Source: Paracoccus methylarcula
GTDB taxonomy: Bacteria; Pseudomonadota; Alphaproteobacteria; Rhodobacterales; Rhodobacteraceae
Assembly: GCF_003007735.2 (NCBI RefSeq)
Contig: NZ_PXNQ02000008.1
Location: forward strand, 124,001-188,000
Direction of reading: 5' to 3'
DNA length: 64,000 bases
In this document: positions 46,549 to 55,155 of the stretch, piece by piece
How the letters are laid out: every line of letters begins with the position of its first letter
How positions within the stretch are numbered: position 1 is the first letter of the stretch
Program-made: the position numbers and the translations under genes
Notes under the pieces: generated by a model
Database searches by the model: none
Told to the model about the DNA's origin: nothing
The model's input: the letters and a program-made list of their open reading frames with translations, nothing else

Positions 46549-47085
46549 ATGATGAGACTTGCCGCAGCTTTGATCGTGATGACAGCCGCAATGGGAAGCT
46601 CCGCGGGGGCCTGCACTTCCATTGAAGTTGAGTCGCCGCGCATTGAACGTGGCGAAGGCTGCTCCGTCAGCTATCATTCGCCCGAGCTTTCCGTCAGTGC
46701 TCAGCCTGCCCGACGGTTGACCGATCGGTTCGTGCGGCAATTCATCACCGTCGGTAGCTGTGTGGGTGAGGAGATCGTAGTCTATTACGATTGCCAGGAT
46801 CAGAAAGGTGTCTGGCTGGGCGGTGAATTCGAATTGATGGGATTATTCTCGCCCGTGCCGCATTCAGGGCCTGGTCTGGCCGAGACGTCGAGCGGTCCCG
46901 CTGATTATTTTGTTCGCCACGAAGAGCCGATGCCAGGACCCGGTCTGACGATTGAGGCATTGGCCGAGAAGGCACGGACCTTGCCCTGGATTGCTCAGAG
47001 CGGTCGGCTGAACCAGTCACGCATAACCGTTGAAGGCAAACCTTTCGATCTGTCCTGCGGCTGCAAGCTGCCGATTAGCCGCTGA
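46549..47085 (+). CDS. Exported hypothetical protein
   Basis: 178 residues with a signal peptide (MMRLAAALIVMTAAMGSSAGA, cleavage about residue 21) and three or more Cys in the mature part (CTS, GEGCSV, GSCVGE, YYDCQD, SCGCKLP), suggesting disulfides in the periplasm. No family recognised. AGGGATC precedes the double ATG. It is followed by another exported small protein on the same strand. Confidence 0.6.
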   Translation: MMRLAAALIVMTAAMGSSAGACTSIEVESPRIERGEGCSVSYHSPELSVSAQPARRLTDRFVRQFITVGSCVGEEIVVYYDCQDQKGVWLGGEFELMGLFSPVPHSGPGLAETSSGPADYFVRHEEPMPGPGLTIEALAEKARTLPWIAQSGRLNQSRITVEGKPFDLSCGCKLPISR

Positions 47086-47222
47086 ATGCGCCATTCTGCC
47101 CTCCTGATCGGAAATCGCCATGGACATGACATCGTTCAAATGATCAATCATCTTATTTGCATTTGTAATCCATGGGTTTGGGGGACCAACCTATTGGCCT
47201 TGATGATGGGCAGCGGCACTTA

Positions 47223-47699
47223 ATGAGCCTTAGATATCCGGTCATGTTTGGTGCGACCCTGATCATGGCGATTTTGGCGGTAGCCCACGCCATTCCGCAA
47301 GTGAGCGATTCATACGGGCAATCGGAAAAACCCCGACTAATCTCGGCGGACGAAAGCATTGTCTGCTCACGCGCCTCGTATCTGGCCTATCGCAAGGTTG
47401 GAACAGAGATCGGCGAGTTGATGCTGGATTCCAGTCCTATACCCAAGAACGCCGCCGACAAGCAGCGGATCATCGACGCGCTTGCCCAGGTCACACCGTC
47501 AGGAGACGGGACGCAAGTCTTCGTATCTTACACTCCGACGGGCAAGGTGTTCAGCACTACCTGCGCGGCTTCCACGTGCACCTTGGAAGAGATGGAAATT
47601 CCCATGCAGGCTTGCCTGACCGAAAATTGGGACAATTGCGTCCATTCGTTGGTCCGCCATGCCGGCACAAATTATTGCCTTCTGGAGGCGTCGAACTGA
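47223..47699 (+). CDS. Exported hypothetical protein
   Basis: About 158 residues: a signal-type hydrophobic segment (YPVMFGATLIMAILAVAHAIPQ) then a soluble part with Cys at several places (SIVCSR, TTCAASTC, QACLTENWDNCVHS, NYCLLE), likely periplasmic with disulfides. Cys-rich exported style resembles the preceding gene, though the sequences are not obviously homologous. An ATG upstream at 47172 is possible. Unknown function. Confidence 0.55.
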   Translation: MSLRYPVMFGATLIMAILAVAHAIPQVSDSYGQSEKPRLISADESIVCSRASYLAYRKVGTEIGELMLDSSPIPKNAADKQRIIDALAQVTPSGDGTQVFVSYTPTGKVFSTTCAASTCTLEEMEIPMQACLTENWDNCVHSLVRHAGTNYCLLEASN

Positions 47700-47819
47700 T
47701 ACCTCTCCGGTCTGATTGGGGTGGCCAGTGGGCAGCACCGACACCATTGAAACTGGAATGACCATCATTTCCTAGGCTACTCTTCCAGTTGGCTGAAAGT
47801 CACCAATTCGGCCTGATGC

Positions 47820-47942
47820 TCAGTCATCGCGCCCCTTCACTTCCCAGGAGGTGGTATCGTGATCGGGATGCTGGTTGTTGCTCTTCTTGATCGCCGCCGC
47901 CCAGTCGTCCCCGTTGTTTTCCGTTGCACCGGTATTTTCCAT
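47820..47942 (-). CDS. Possible 40-residue hydrophilic protein
   Basis: Begins MENTGATENNGDDWAAAIKK and ends WEVKGRDD. Polar, no hydrophobic segment. The frame stays open upstream and no strong ribosome site is seen, so the start is uncertain and the gene itself doubtful. Confidence 0.3.
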   Translation of the reverse strand: MENTGATENNGDDWAAAIKKSNNQHPDHDTTSWEVKGRDD

Positions 47943-48125
47943 GCCCGTGATTCTATCGTAAGCGCCACGTCGCCCACCTCCTGCCAATCCTGATCTGAAG
48001 GGTGCATTCTCCTTTGCGTGTGTGCCTGCATGGAGGTTTTGGATTTGGCACGAGACGGCAAAATGGGCGTCTATTTGGACGGCTCGTCGGAAGGCGGAGT
48101 TTCGCGGGTTCAGTCCGGTCGCGGT

Positions 48126-48608
48126 CTACCCGTCCGAAAGAACGGTCAGCGCGCAGCGGTTCGAAAGCCTGTCCAGCATAGATGTGTTGAAATGCGGCTT
48201 GCCGAACTTTAGATGGCGCCTCCCAAGCACAATGAGATCCGCTCCTTCGGCCCGCGCCACGCCGCAGATCGCTGCCACAGGGTTTGCACTCCGCGTCAGG
48301 CAGGCTGCGCTCTCCAAGCCAAGTTCCGCGGCAAATCTCATAGCTTGATCAACACAGGCGCTGACCGCTGTGTTGATCACTGGCGGCATCGGGGTGGACA
48401 CGCCTTCAATCCGGGCATAGGCGTTGAACCCCTCGCTTCTTCCTAATCGCTTTCCGAGAACAAGAAAGCTCAACTGCGCGTTGAGGCTTCGAGCCAACCG
48501 AGTAGCGCGCTCTGCGGATCGACACGACTCTTCTGTTCCGTCTACCCAGCATAGTATGTGGCTAAACGGCGTGCGGTATTTGCTATGAACTTGGGAAGAA
48601 TCAATCAT
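48126..48608 (-). CDS. Universal stress protein (UspA family)
   Basis: 160 residues, one USP domain: SHILCWVDGTEESCRSAERATRLA at the N-terminus, and the nucleotide-loop region GADLIVLGRRHLKFGKPHFNTSMLDRLSNRCALTVL at the C-terminus. The classical G-x2-G-x9-G-[ST] ATP motif is only partly kept, so nucleotide binding is uncertain. Cytoplasmic. The start is ATG 48608. An ArsR-type regulator lies directly upstream on the same strand. Confidence 0.85.
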   Translation of the reverse strand: MIDSSQVHSKYRTPFSHILCWVDGTEESCRSAERATRLARSLNAQLSFLVLGKRLGRSEGFNAYARIEGVSTPMPPVINTAVSACVDQAMRFAAELGLESAACLTRSANPVAAICGVARAEGADLIVLGRRHLKFGKPHFNTSMLDRLSNRCALTVLSDG

Positions 48609-48662
48609 GTCGATACATCCAATTATATAGTCATTTTTTGCGAAACTTTGCCCGGTCGTGCA

Positions 48663-48986
48663 TCACGCCGCGCCTTCCCGAACGAGTGTTACGCCTTGGC
48701 AGCACTTTGATGTGAGAAAGGACAAGGCTGCGTTCATCGCATCATAGTTTGCGCGGTTCACAACCTCTCGCCCCCTTCGTTCCTGCGCAACTAGGCCTGC
48801 CGTGATCAACGTCCGCAGGTGATGTGCCAGCGTTGAAAGGGGTAGATTTGTATGCTCGGCAATCTCCCCGACAATCATGCCGTCCCGCCCCGCGCGGACG
48901 AGCAGGCGGTAGATTTCGAGACGTGCCTCGTGGCCAAGTGCGGCGAGGGCGCGTGCGGTAGTAGCGGTGGTGGCGAAATTAATCAT
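48663..48986 (-). CDS. ArsR-family metalloregulator-like repressor
   Basis: 107 residues, winged HTH: ARALAALGHEARLEIYRLLVRAG, then GEIAEHTNLPLSTLAHHLRTLITAGLV, wing RRGREVVNRANYD, and C-terminal SKCCQG. The paired Cys near the C-terminus resembles metal/arsenite sites of some ArsR proteins. A perfect 12-bp palindrome 9 bp upstream is its likely operator. The universal stress protein gene follows 54 bp downstream and may be its target; no arsenic resistance genes are seen. Confidence 0.85.
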   Translation of the reverse strand: MINFATTATTARALAALGHEARLEIYRLLVRAGRDGMIVGEIAEHTNLPLSTLAHHLRTLITAGLVAQERRGREVVNRANYDAMNAALSFLTSKCCQGVTLVREGAA

Positions 48987-48994
48987 AGCCCATT

Positions 48995-49006
48995 ATAACT
49001 AGTTAT
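48995..49006. promoter_or_regulatory. Palindromic operator of the ArsR gene
   Basis: ATAACTAGTTAT is a perfect 12-base palindrome immediately upstream of the ArsR start codon, in the place where autorepressing ArsR proteins bind. Confidence 0.55.
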
Positions 49007-49633
49007 GTGGTTGTGATCAAGGTTCTTAGGTGCTGTTCGGCACACTCAAGCGGTCTTGGTAAACGACGGCAAAGGACTCTGACCGGTCATCGCACCCATC
49101 ATGTAATTGGCACGAGACTAGAATGGCGTCGATCCGGACGGAGCGAAGGATTGATGTCCGATCTCGTTCTGCCCGGAGCGACAGGGCGGAGGATCGCCGC
49201 CCCACATTCCGGCATCAAGTGCCGGAAAATTTTCAAGGACCTACTTCTCGTCAGTTTTGCGTAAAATCTCGCCCGTCAGGTGGGCGGCAAGCGCATTCCA
49301 GATCATGGATCCATTTTAAACCATTTATGGTAAAACAATACCGTAACATGGGCGAGGCTTTGGATGGCTCGCGCGCGTGCGGTTTTGTTACGCTGATGCT
49401 GGGCGTTTCCTGGATTTTATGGACGAACTGTTACGTGATGGACCTCGCCATGTTACCAGTTATCCACGATCAGAGCGGCAACACAACGAGGAAGCGCGAT
49501 TGCGCCTTGGCGAACATTGCCGAAAAGTTAATATCCATTTCTTCTCGCCATGAGCGGAAATCCGCCGTAAGCTTATTTCGCATCGCCTGTGGGCGCGGCA
49601 CTGATCAGCTCAGGCCCGAAGAGGTTAATATTC
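49007..49633. other. Gap with no supported gene
   Basis: About 630 bp. A plus-strand frame is open through much of it (49123-49650) with one hydrophobic stretch, but its amino acid make-up is not protein-like and no family is recognised. It may be decayed coding DNA. Confidence 0.3.
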
Positions 49634-50368
49634 ATGCGAACTTTAGCTGAGCTTCTCAGGCCGAACGTTATCACAGCGCTCCTTGCAGTGCTCACCGGTG
49701 TCGTTAGTTTCTACATAACCAACGTCGTTGAAAGCTTACGCTCGGGTTATACAGCCATTTATTATTTTGAGCAGGAAGCGAAAACGGAGACCGTAGTCTT
49801 TCACCTTGTAAACGTCTCGCGCAATAAGCGAATAGAAGCGGCGAGCTTCATCATTAAATGTGCAGACCAAGCAACCAATTGTTTCGGGAACGTGCCAGGC
49901 TCTTCCACCAAGTCGTTCGTGTCGGAAGTCACGACACCGCCTAACTTTGGTAGGCAGATCGACGGCGGGGGATCGGGTCCTGCCGCGATAAGAGTCTGCC
50001 TCGGAGCCATCGCTTCGTCACGGACCTCGGTCCGCGTTGCTCCGGAAGATGGGAAGACCACATCGCTAATGGCGCTATACGACCCATGGTCACGCGATTG
50101 CGCACCTACCAATGCGGAAGCCACCAACCTACTTCTCTTGGGGCCTCGCGACCCGCACGCATTCTTTGTGCGACACTATTTCACGGCGATAGCGTGTGTG
50201 CTCGCGGTCTCGGTATTAATCCTTGCCGCAACGGTAATCGGTATAGCTTTCCGCAGCTTTTTGAAGAAAATGAAGGAGGCTCCTGATGAGGAATCTGGCG
50301 TCCAGGGCACGGAGCTGGTTTTTCTTAGCTATCGTATTGGTGGTTCCGGCGACGACCCAAGCCGATAG
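49634..50368 (+). CDS. Hypothetical inner-membrane protein with two transmembrane segments
   Basis: 244 residues. TM1 near the N-terminus (NVITALLAVLTGVVSFYITNVV), a ~160-residue loop containing Cys pairs (KCADQATNCFG), and TM2 (YFTAIACVLAVSVLILAATVIGIAF), then a short charged tail. GAAGAGG precedes ATG 49634. It overlaps the next gene, an exported protein, by 83 bp, so the two probably form an envelope module. No family recognised. Confidence 0.6.
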   Translation: MRTLAELLRPNVITALLAVLTGVVSFYITNVVESLRSGYTAIYYFEQEAKTETVVFHLVNVSRNKRIEAASFIIKCADQATNCFGNVPGSSTKSFVSEVTTPPNFGRQIDGGGSGPAAIRVCLGAIASSRTSVRVAPEDGKTTSLMALYDPWSRDCAPTNAEATNLLLLGPRDPHAFFVRHYFTAIACVLAVSVLILAATVIGIAFRSFLKKMKEAPDEESGVQGTELVFLSYRIGGSGDDPSR

Positions 50369-51209
50369 TATCACGGTCACAATCTGCGCCCATCCTGAAG
50401 GGTTCCCGAAGCAGACTATCCAGGCAAACCTGAAGGTTCTACGGAGCGGTGCAGTGATCCCGACCACGCCTCAACCACTCAGTGATAGCTGCGTCCGGGT
50501 GGATCTGCCTGCCTGTGACGGCACGGTTATGATTGAAGCAAGCGTGCCGCGAACCTATTCGGGTAAATTGGCGTGTTCGACCGACCCCACACCAATGCTT
50601 ATAGCCATGCAGGCCGACCGAGTTGAGATACTAACCGCCTCCATCGCGGATGCGTGGGGCGACGGGCTGCCGGGCTTCGATCAACAAAGCTTCATTGCCG
50701 ATATTATCCGCACCGACACAATCCTGTCTGAACTCCCGGTCGAGGGACAACAATCAGTCAATGCACTCTATGCTGCACTTGCGGCTAGGAATTATCCTGA
50801 AGCTCAACGTCAGGCTTCAGAAACCGCAGCCTACTTGCGGGGTATTGAAGAGGTGAAGTTATCTTTAGCCTACAGTTCAATAACCTATGTTGCCGGTTTC
50901 CGGGCGATTGGAGTGGACGCGCTCGCCTCTGAGAACCCTCTAGTGTCCGTGGGGCCCACTCCCTCATCAGTCGTCCTGAATAAGGAGGGTCGCAACGTTT
51001 TAGGACTGTATCAGGCGGCCCGAGCGATACCTGCTGAACCTGGGGTTTGGGATTCCGCAACCACAGCTAACATTGCGACGGTCATATCTTTAGATGCAGA
51101 AGGAAACGCGGAGGATGAGTTCATGAAAACGCGGGGTGCGATAGTGCCTCAAGCGTTTAGCGCCAACGACTTTTCCATTGAGCCGACGGGTCGCATGGTT
51201 TTTCATTGA
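50286..51209 (+). CDS. Exported hypothetical protein
   Basis: 307 residues. Signal peptide (SWFFLAIVLVVPATTQA, cleaved before DSITV), a beta-rich N-terminal domain with Cys (TVTICAHPEG, SCVRVDLPACDG, KLACSTD) and a helical C-terminal half. GAAGGAGG lies before ATG 50286. Overlap with the membrane-protein gene upstream suggests the two act together in the envelope. No known family. Confidence 0.65.
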   Translation: MRNLASRARSWFFLAIVLVVPATTQADSITVTICAHPEGFPKQTIQANLKVLRSGAVIPTTPQPLSDSCVRVDLPACDGTVMIEASVPRTYSGKLACSTDPTPMLIAMQADRVEILTASIADAWGDGLPGFDQQSFIADIIRTDTILSELPVEGQQSVNALYAALAARNYPEAQRQASETAAYLRGIEEVKLSLAYSSITYVAGFRAIGVDALASENPLVSVGPTPSSVVLNKEGRNVLGLYQAARAIPAEPGVWDSATTANIATVISLDAEGNAEDEFMKTRGAIVPQAFSANDFSIEPTGRMVFH

Positions 51210-51630
51210 CCGGAGGTTGTGTCCGCAAGCAGAGTCGGCGATGCTGGCGTTGAGTCGGTGAACGTCTACACCCCCAGCCCACTGATGTGGCGGACACACT
51301 CGTTTTCGGCGATTGAAATGAGATAATCTTGTCGATTTCAGGTCAGAATCTCACCGAGGCTATCGAGAGCGTCAACCGTTACAATCGCACGACCCCTTAG
51401 AGACGCACTGCGACTCATACAGCCCGTGTAGACATTTGCTGAGCGATACACGGAGAACGTTTGCCGCCCGTCAGCGACTCTGAAATCGATTCTGTGAGCG
51501 TTGCTGATGTCAAGGCGCAATTACCCGGGTTGAACCCTGGATTGATCCGAGCCACATGCTTGTCCAAGTTTTGTGATTAAGCACGCGACCAACGCGTCGA
51601 CCGAGTAATGCCCAGAATCTCTGACAGAGC
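51210..51630. other. Gap with a possible small gene fragment
   Basis: About 420 bp. On the minus strand 51338-51520 a 60-codon frame with a TTG start (RLDISNAHRIDFRVADGRQ... ending DSLGEILT) has protein-like composition and could be the end of a lost gene. Nothing else seen. Confidence 0.3.
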
Positions 51631-52480
51631 TTAAAGATGAGTCCCTGATTGCGTCTTTCGCCGCTCAGATGGCCCCAGCCCGAATCTGTCGCGATAGGCT
51701 CGCGCGAAATGCCCGCGTGATGACAGCCCGGCCGCAGCAGCGGCTTGCGCGCTGCTGCCCCGGGCGGCAAGGATGCGGTCCGCGGCGTCCAGTCGCACCG
51801 CGCGCAGGATCTCGCGAAACGATGTTCCCTCGGTCGCGAGCCGGCGCCGCAATGTCGAGCCGGCCATGGTAAGCTTCTCTGCCGCCGCACTGACTGTCCA
51901 GTCCTCCCCCCGATGCGGATGCCAGCAACCGCCTGAGCCGCTCGGAGACGCTCGCCCGCCCCAGCCAGCCTCCGGCCGGGTCATGGGCGATCAGGGCGAC
52001 GAGCTCGGTCAGGCGGGCGTTGCGGACCGCTGGTGCCGCGGGTCCCTGCGCCAGCGCCTGCGCGGCATGCAGCAGCGACGCCCGCAGCGGTTCGGTCATG
52101 GTCAGGCGCATCGTATCGGCGGTGCTGGCCCCGCCTTCGGGCGGCGTGATGTCTGCCAATTCGATGACCAGCGACCGATAAAGCCCATGCACCTCGCCGG
52201 GGACATTGAACACCGTCATCGCGGTATCGGCGGGAATGACGAAGGCGGAGCCCGCCGGACAGACCGTGCCCTGGTCGCCCAGCCAGATTTCCTTCCTGCC
52301 ATCCAGGACCACCCCGACCGCCGGTTGGGGCAATCGCACCTCCGCCAGCCGCTCATGGGCAAAGGCGCAATAGGTGAACAATCCCGGACCGGGCCCCTTC
52401 AGCCCCGCCGATGGTGTCGGCAGCATCGCGGCCAGCCTGTCCCGAAAATGTCGTGACGATGTGGTGCTCAGATCATCCAT
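51631..52480 (-). pseudogene. AraC-family transcriptional regulator, one-base insertion in a C run
   Basis: The N-terminal AraC_N arabinose-type cupin region (LPQPAVGVVLDGRKEIWLGDQ, ~residues 50-70) is in the frame from ATG 52480. The HTH_18 domain (WTVSAAAEKLTMAGSTLRRRL to AAGLSSRGHFARAYRDRFGLGP) is in another frame. They join if one base is removed from the six-base C run at ~51911-51916 (SGEDWTV), giving ~282 residues. Unlike the other broken genes here the change is +1. It is divergent from a secreted beta-propeller gene, which may be its target. Confidence 0.7.
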
Positions 52481-52616
52481 GACCCGGATTTAACATGCAC
52501 GAACCCTCGTGACAGCATTCGAATTGAGCGTTTCGGGATCAGATCGGTGCGTCCGAGGATCATTTCAGGCATCCCTTGATGGCATGCTTCCCCGTATTCC
52601 ATCAGGGGAGAACTCC

Positions 52617-53462
52617 ATGCGCCTTGTCTTGCCGATCATTCTTGCCGCCGCAGCCTCATCCGCAGACGCACAGGAACGGTCACTTGCAAATCCCGAAAGC
52701 ATCACCTGCGGAGAGGAGCACTGCTTTGTCTCGAATATAGGGGAAAAGCTGGATGCGACGGCCAGGGACGGCGATGGTTTCATCGCCCGAACCGATCTGA
52801 TGGGAGAACTGGTCGCAGGGCCAGCTATTCCCAAGGACGGAATCCTGAACGCACCCAAGGGTTTGGCGTTGCTGGAGGATGTCCTCTACGGGGTCGATCT
52901 GGATCGTGTCGTCGCCTTCGATCCCGAAACAGGCGAGACGCGGGGAGAATGGCCGGCTCCGGACGGGACGGAAGGACTGAACGATATCGCCGTTTTCGGA
53001 GATGCCTTGTTGGTCACCGATTTCACCGGTGGGCGATTGCTGCGTCTGGATCCGGCAAAGGGGTTTATCGTTCTGGCCGCGGGCATGCCGGGCGCGAACG
53101 GGGTGATTGCTGCACCGGACGGTGTGACGGCCTATGTTGCAGCAAGCGGGGCAGAACTGGAGGGTGGACATCTTTACAGGGTCGATCTGGAATCCGGCAG
53201 GGTCGAGCCCCTCGGGCGGGAAACCGGCATCTTCGACGGGATCACCTGGGGGCCGGAGGGGAAGCTGATCGTCACGGATTGGGTCGATATCCATGCGCCG
53301 ACCCCGGGGCGTATCCTTTCAGTAAATCCTGTCAGCGGATCGGCGCGCGAAATCTCAGTGCCGGAGCCCATCATCAGTCCAGCTGATTTGACCGCAACGG
53401 CACAGGGGCTGCTCATTCCGTCAATGCTTGGCGGTCAAATCGCAAGTTTATCCCTGGACTGA
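52617..53462 (+). CDS. Exported SMP-30/gluconolactonase-like beta-propeller protein
   Basis: 281 residues with a signal peptide (MRLVLPIILAAAASSADAQ) and repeated propeller blades (GLALLEDVLYGVDLDRVVAFD, NDIAVFGDALLVTDFTGGRLLRLDP, ANGVIAAPDGVTAYVAAS, GITWGPEGKLIVTDW). This looks like a periplasmic SMP-30-type sugar lactone hydrolase or a related binding propeller; the metal ligands of gluconolactonases are not all obvious. ATG 52617 follows GGGGAG and starts the signal peptide. An AraC-type regulator is divergent. Confidence 0.7.
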   Translation: MRLVLPIILAAAASSADAQERSLANPESITCGEEHCFVSNIGEKLDATARDGDGFIARTDLMGELVAGPAIPKDGILNAPKGLALLEDVLYGVDLDRVVAFDPETGETRGEWPAPDGTEGLNDIAVFGDALLVTDFTGGRLLRLDPAKGFIVLAAGMPGANGVIAAPDGVTAYVAASGAELEGGHLYRVDLESGRVEPLGRETGIFDGITWGPEGKLIVTDWVDIHAPTPGRILSVNPVSGSAREISVPEPIISPADLTATAQGLLIPSMLGGQIASLSLD

Positions 53463-53513
53463 TCCGGAAGCTGCAATCGTCGTCCCCTTAACTCAGGGTC
53501 CAACCCATAAATT

Positions 53514-53660
53514 TCACATCCAGAAAATGATCGCGGTGAGGATGATGACACTGAGGAAAATGTCGCCGCTTCGGTTGTATCGTGTCGTGATGCCGCGCCA
53601 GCCCTTCGATCTGCCATTGGCGCTGTCGATGCTGCATAGCACTTCCGGCAACCACTCTGT
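53514..53660 (-). pseudogene. IS5-family transposase remnant (C-terminal end)
   Basis: The minus strand reads VLCSIDSANGRSKGWRGIT and then TRYNRSGDIFLSVIILTAI followed by IFWM and a stop at 53514-53516. This is the typical end of IS5/IS1182-type transposases (DDE Glu region lost). Only ~48 codons remain; no inverted repeats were identified. It marks past transposition near 53.5 kb. Confidence 0.7.
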
Positions 53661-53675
53661 GATAGTAAAGAGCCG

Positions 53676-54038
53676 TTATCCCTTCACATATCCCAGACCC
53701 TCAACGATCTTTCCGTTCCGGATACGCATGATGTTTACTCCTCGAACCCGGTCCGCCTCGCTCTCGCCCCAACGCAGCCGCCAGCGGATTATCCCGCGAT
53801 CCTCGCTGGCCCAGATTTCCTCGGCTTGGAAGATCAGGTTCGTCGAGGATGCGATGCCTTTCCAAAAGTCGAGGCAGGCCTTGCGTCCCTCGTAGCGCGC
53901 GCCATCCGGAGCAGGCGCCGTATTTTCAAGAACGCAGCCCTCCCCGATCAGATCATCGAGGTCCTCCGGGCGATGTTTTTCGAACGCGTCATGGAAACGG
54001 CTGACGATTTCGCGGGTGGTCTTGCTGTCGGCGTTCAT
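53676..54038 (-). CDS. SnoaL/NTF2-like protein
   Basis: 120 residues with the cone-shaped NTF2-like fold pattern: TTREIVSRFHDAFEKHRPEDLDDLIGEGC, then DFWKGIASSTNLIFQAEEIWASEDRGIIRWRLRW and RVRGVNIMRIRNGKIVEGLGYV. Such small proteins are hydrolases, isomerases or polyketide-type cyclases, or simply ligand binders. GGAGGTGAAAAG precedes ATG. It is the second gene of a minus-strand pair after the ABM-domain gene and is probably controlled by the divergent TetR protein. Confidence 0.8.
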   Translation of the reverse strand: MNADSKTTREIVSRFHDAFEKHRPEDLDDLIGEGCVLENTAPAPDGARYEGRKACLDFWKGIASSTNLIFQAEEIWASEDRGIIRWRLRWGESEADRVRGVNIMRIRNGKIVEGLGYVKG

Positions 54039-54062
54039 CTTTTCACCTCCTGAGATCAGGGC

Positions 54063-54347
54063 CTAGAAAGGCTTTTCGGCCTTGTCGGTGCGATAGAGGC
54101 TTACGGCAACCTCCTTGGGTTTCCTCCTCGGCCCGCCTTTTGCGACCTTGCGCCAGGCGTTCAGCGTGGTCTGGTCGCGCCAGCACTCGAAGAGATTGAC
54201 GCGTTCCGGATCGACTGCGTCCGCACTTATGGAGAAGTCGAGACAGCCGTCATAGGCCCTCGCGCGTTCAACCATGGCGCTAAACGCCTTCACGGCGTCG
54301 TCCCGCTTGTCGGCATCGGTGCGGGTGTAGCCGGCGATGATAATCAT
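54063..54347 (-). CDS. Antibiotic biosynthesis monooxygenase (ABM)-domain protein
   Basis: 94 residues, one ABM domain: IIIAGYTRTDADKRDDAVKAFSAMVERARAYDGCLDFSIS, then NLFECWRDQTTLNAWRKVAK. It starts at ATG 54347 in the shared promoter with a TetR regulator. It and the NTF2-like gene following 24 bp later form a small operon that may detoxify a small molecule sensed by TetR. Confidence 0.8.
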   Translation of the reverse strand: MIIIAGYTRTDADKRDDAVKAFSAMVERARAYDGCLDFSISADAVDPERVNLFECWRDQTTLNAWRKVAKGGPRRKPKEVAVSLYRTDKAEKPF

Positions 54348-54363
54348 GGGCTCTCTCCTATCC

Positions 54364-54400
54364 AGACAGGTCTGTCTATTTGCAGCATACAGACCTGTCT
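54364..54400. promoter_or_regulatory. TetR operators in the divergent promoter
   Basis: AGACAGGTCTGT (54364-54375) and its exact reverse complement ACAGACCTGTCT (54389-54400) lie between the ABM and TetR starts, each also a near-palindrome (AGACAG / CTGTCT arms). The pair spaced by 13 bp suggests two TetR dimers controlling both directions. Confidence 0.7.
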
Positions 54401-54415
54401 GTTAGAGTCAAGCGC

Positions 54416-54994
54416 ATGAGCAAAACCGTTTCGCAGACCGTTTCTGGAGCAAGCACCGCACGCCGTCGCTTGCTCGATACAGCTACCCGGCTCTTCTATA
54501 CCGAGGGCATTCGTGCCGTCGGCATCGACCGCATCATCGCAGAGGCGGGTGTCGCCAAGGCGACCTTCTACAATCACTTCCCATCGAAAGATGATCTCGT
54601 CCTCACCTATATCGAGGAGCTGGACCAACAGGGGCGGGACGCCGTGTCAGCGTTTCCGGAGCAGCCGCCGCGCGCAATGATCGCCGCAATCATGGGACGG
54701 ATCAGCGATGCGGTGACTGCCGGAGGCTGGCGTGGGTGTCCGTTCCTCAACGCGGCGGCTGAATATCCCGACCCGAACAGCCCTGTGCGGCGAGCCATTG
54801 ATGGGCGACGTGCCTGGTATCACGATAGCCTCCGGAAGCATCTTGCAGCCAATGGCGATCCAGTCCCTTCCGTCACTGCCTCGCTGCTTGTGGCACTCTC
54901 GGACGGTCTGCTCGAAATGGCATATCTTGATGAGCCGGAGGACGTTCCCAATCTAGTTGCCGAAGCCTTGGAAAGGTTGCTCGTCCGGCCATGA
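54416..54994 (+). CDS. TetR-family transcriptional regulator
   Basis: 192 residues. HTH: ARRRLLDTATRLFYTEGIRAVGIDRIIAEAGVAKATFYNHFPSKDDLV (residues ~13-60). The C-terminal domain includes the GCPFLNAAAEYPDPNSPVRRAI segment common in TetR_C_33-like repressors of detoxification genes. It is divergent from the ABM/NTF2-like pair, with two matching palindromes between, indicating autoregulation and repression of that pair. Confidence 0.9.
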   Translation: MSKTVSQTVSGASTARRRLLDTATRLFYTEGIRAVGIDRIIAEAGVAKATFYNHFPSKDDLVLTYIEELDQQGRDAVSAFPEQPPRAMIAAIMGRISDAVTAGGWRGCPFLNAAAEYPDPNSPVRRAIDGRRAWYHDSLRKHLAANGDPVPSVTASLLVALSDGLLEMAYLDEPEDVPNLVAEALERLLVRP

Positions 54995-55155
54995 GACACT
55001 GAAAGGTCGATTGGGGCTTTTTGCGGGACGTCAGGCGCGTCGCATCAGGGGCAACCAGCACGGCCTTCTCCTGCGTAGCGTGGGAAGTGGCGTCCTGCAA
55101 ACTGGACCGGCGTGGGAGCGCTGTGAGGAATAATGGTAGAGTTGCAATTCAGCAA

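Noticed and set aside
49123..49650. Plus-strand frame of 175 codons
   Set aside because: Mostly Arg/Ser-rich, non-protein-like; no ribosome site, no family, although one hydrophobic stretch is present. Left as a possible decayed region.
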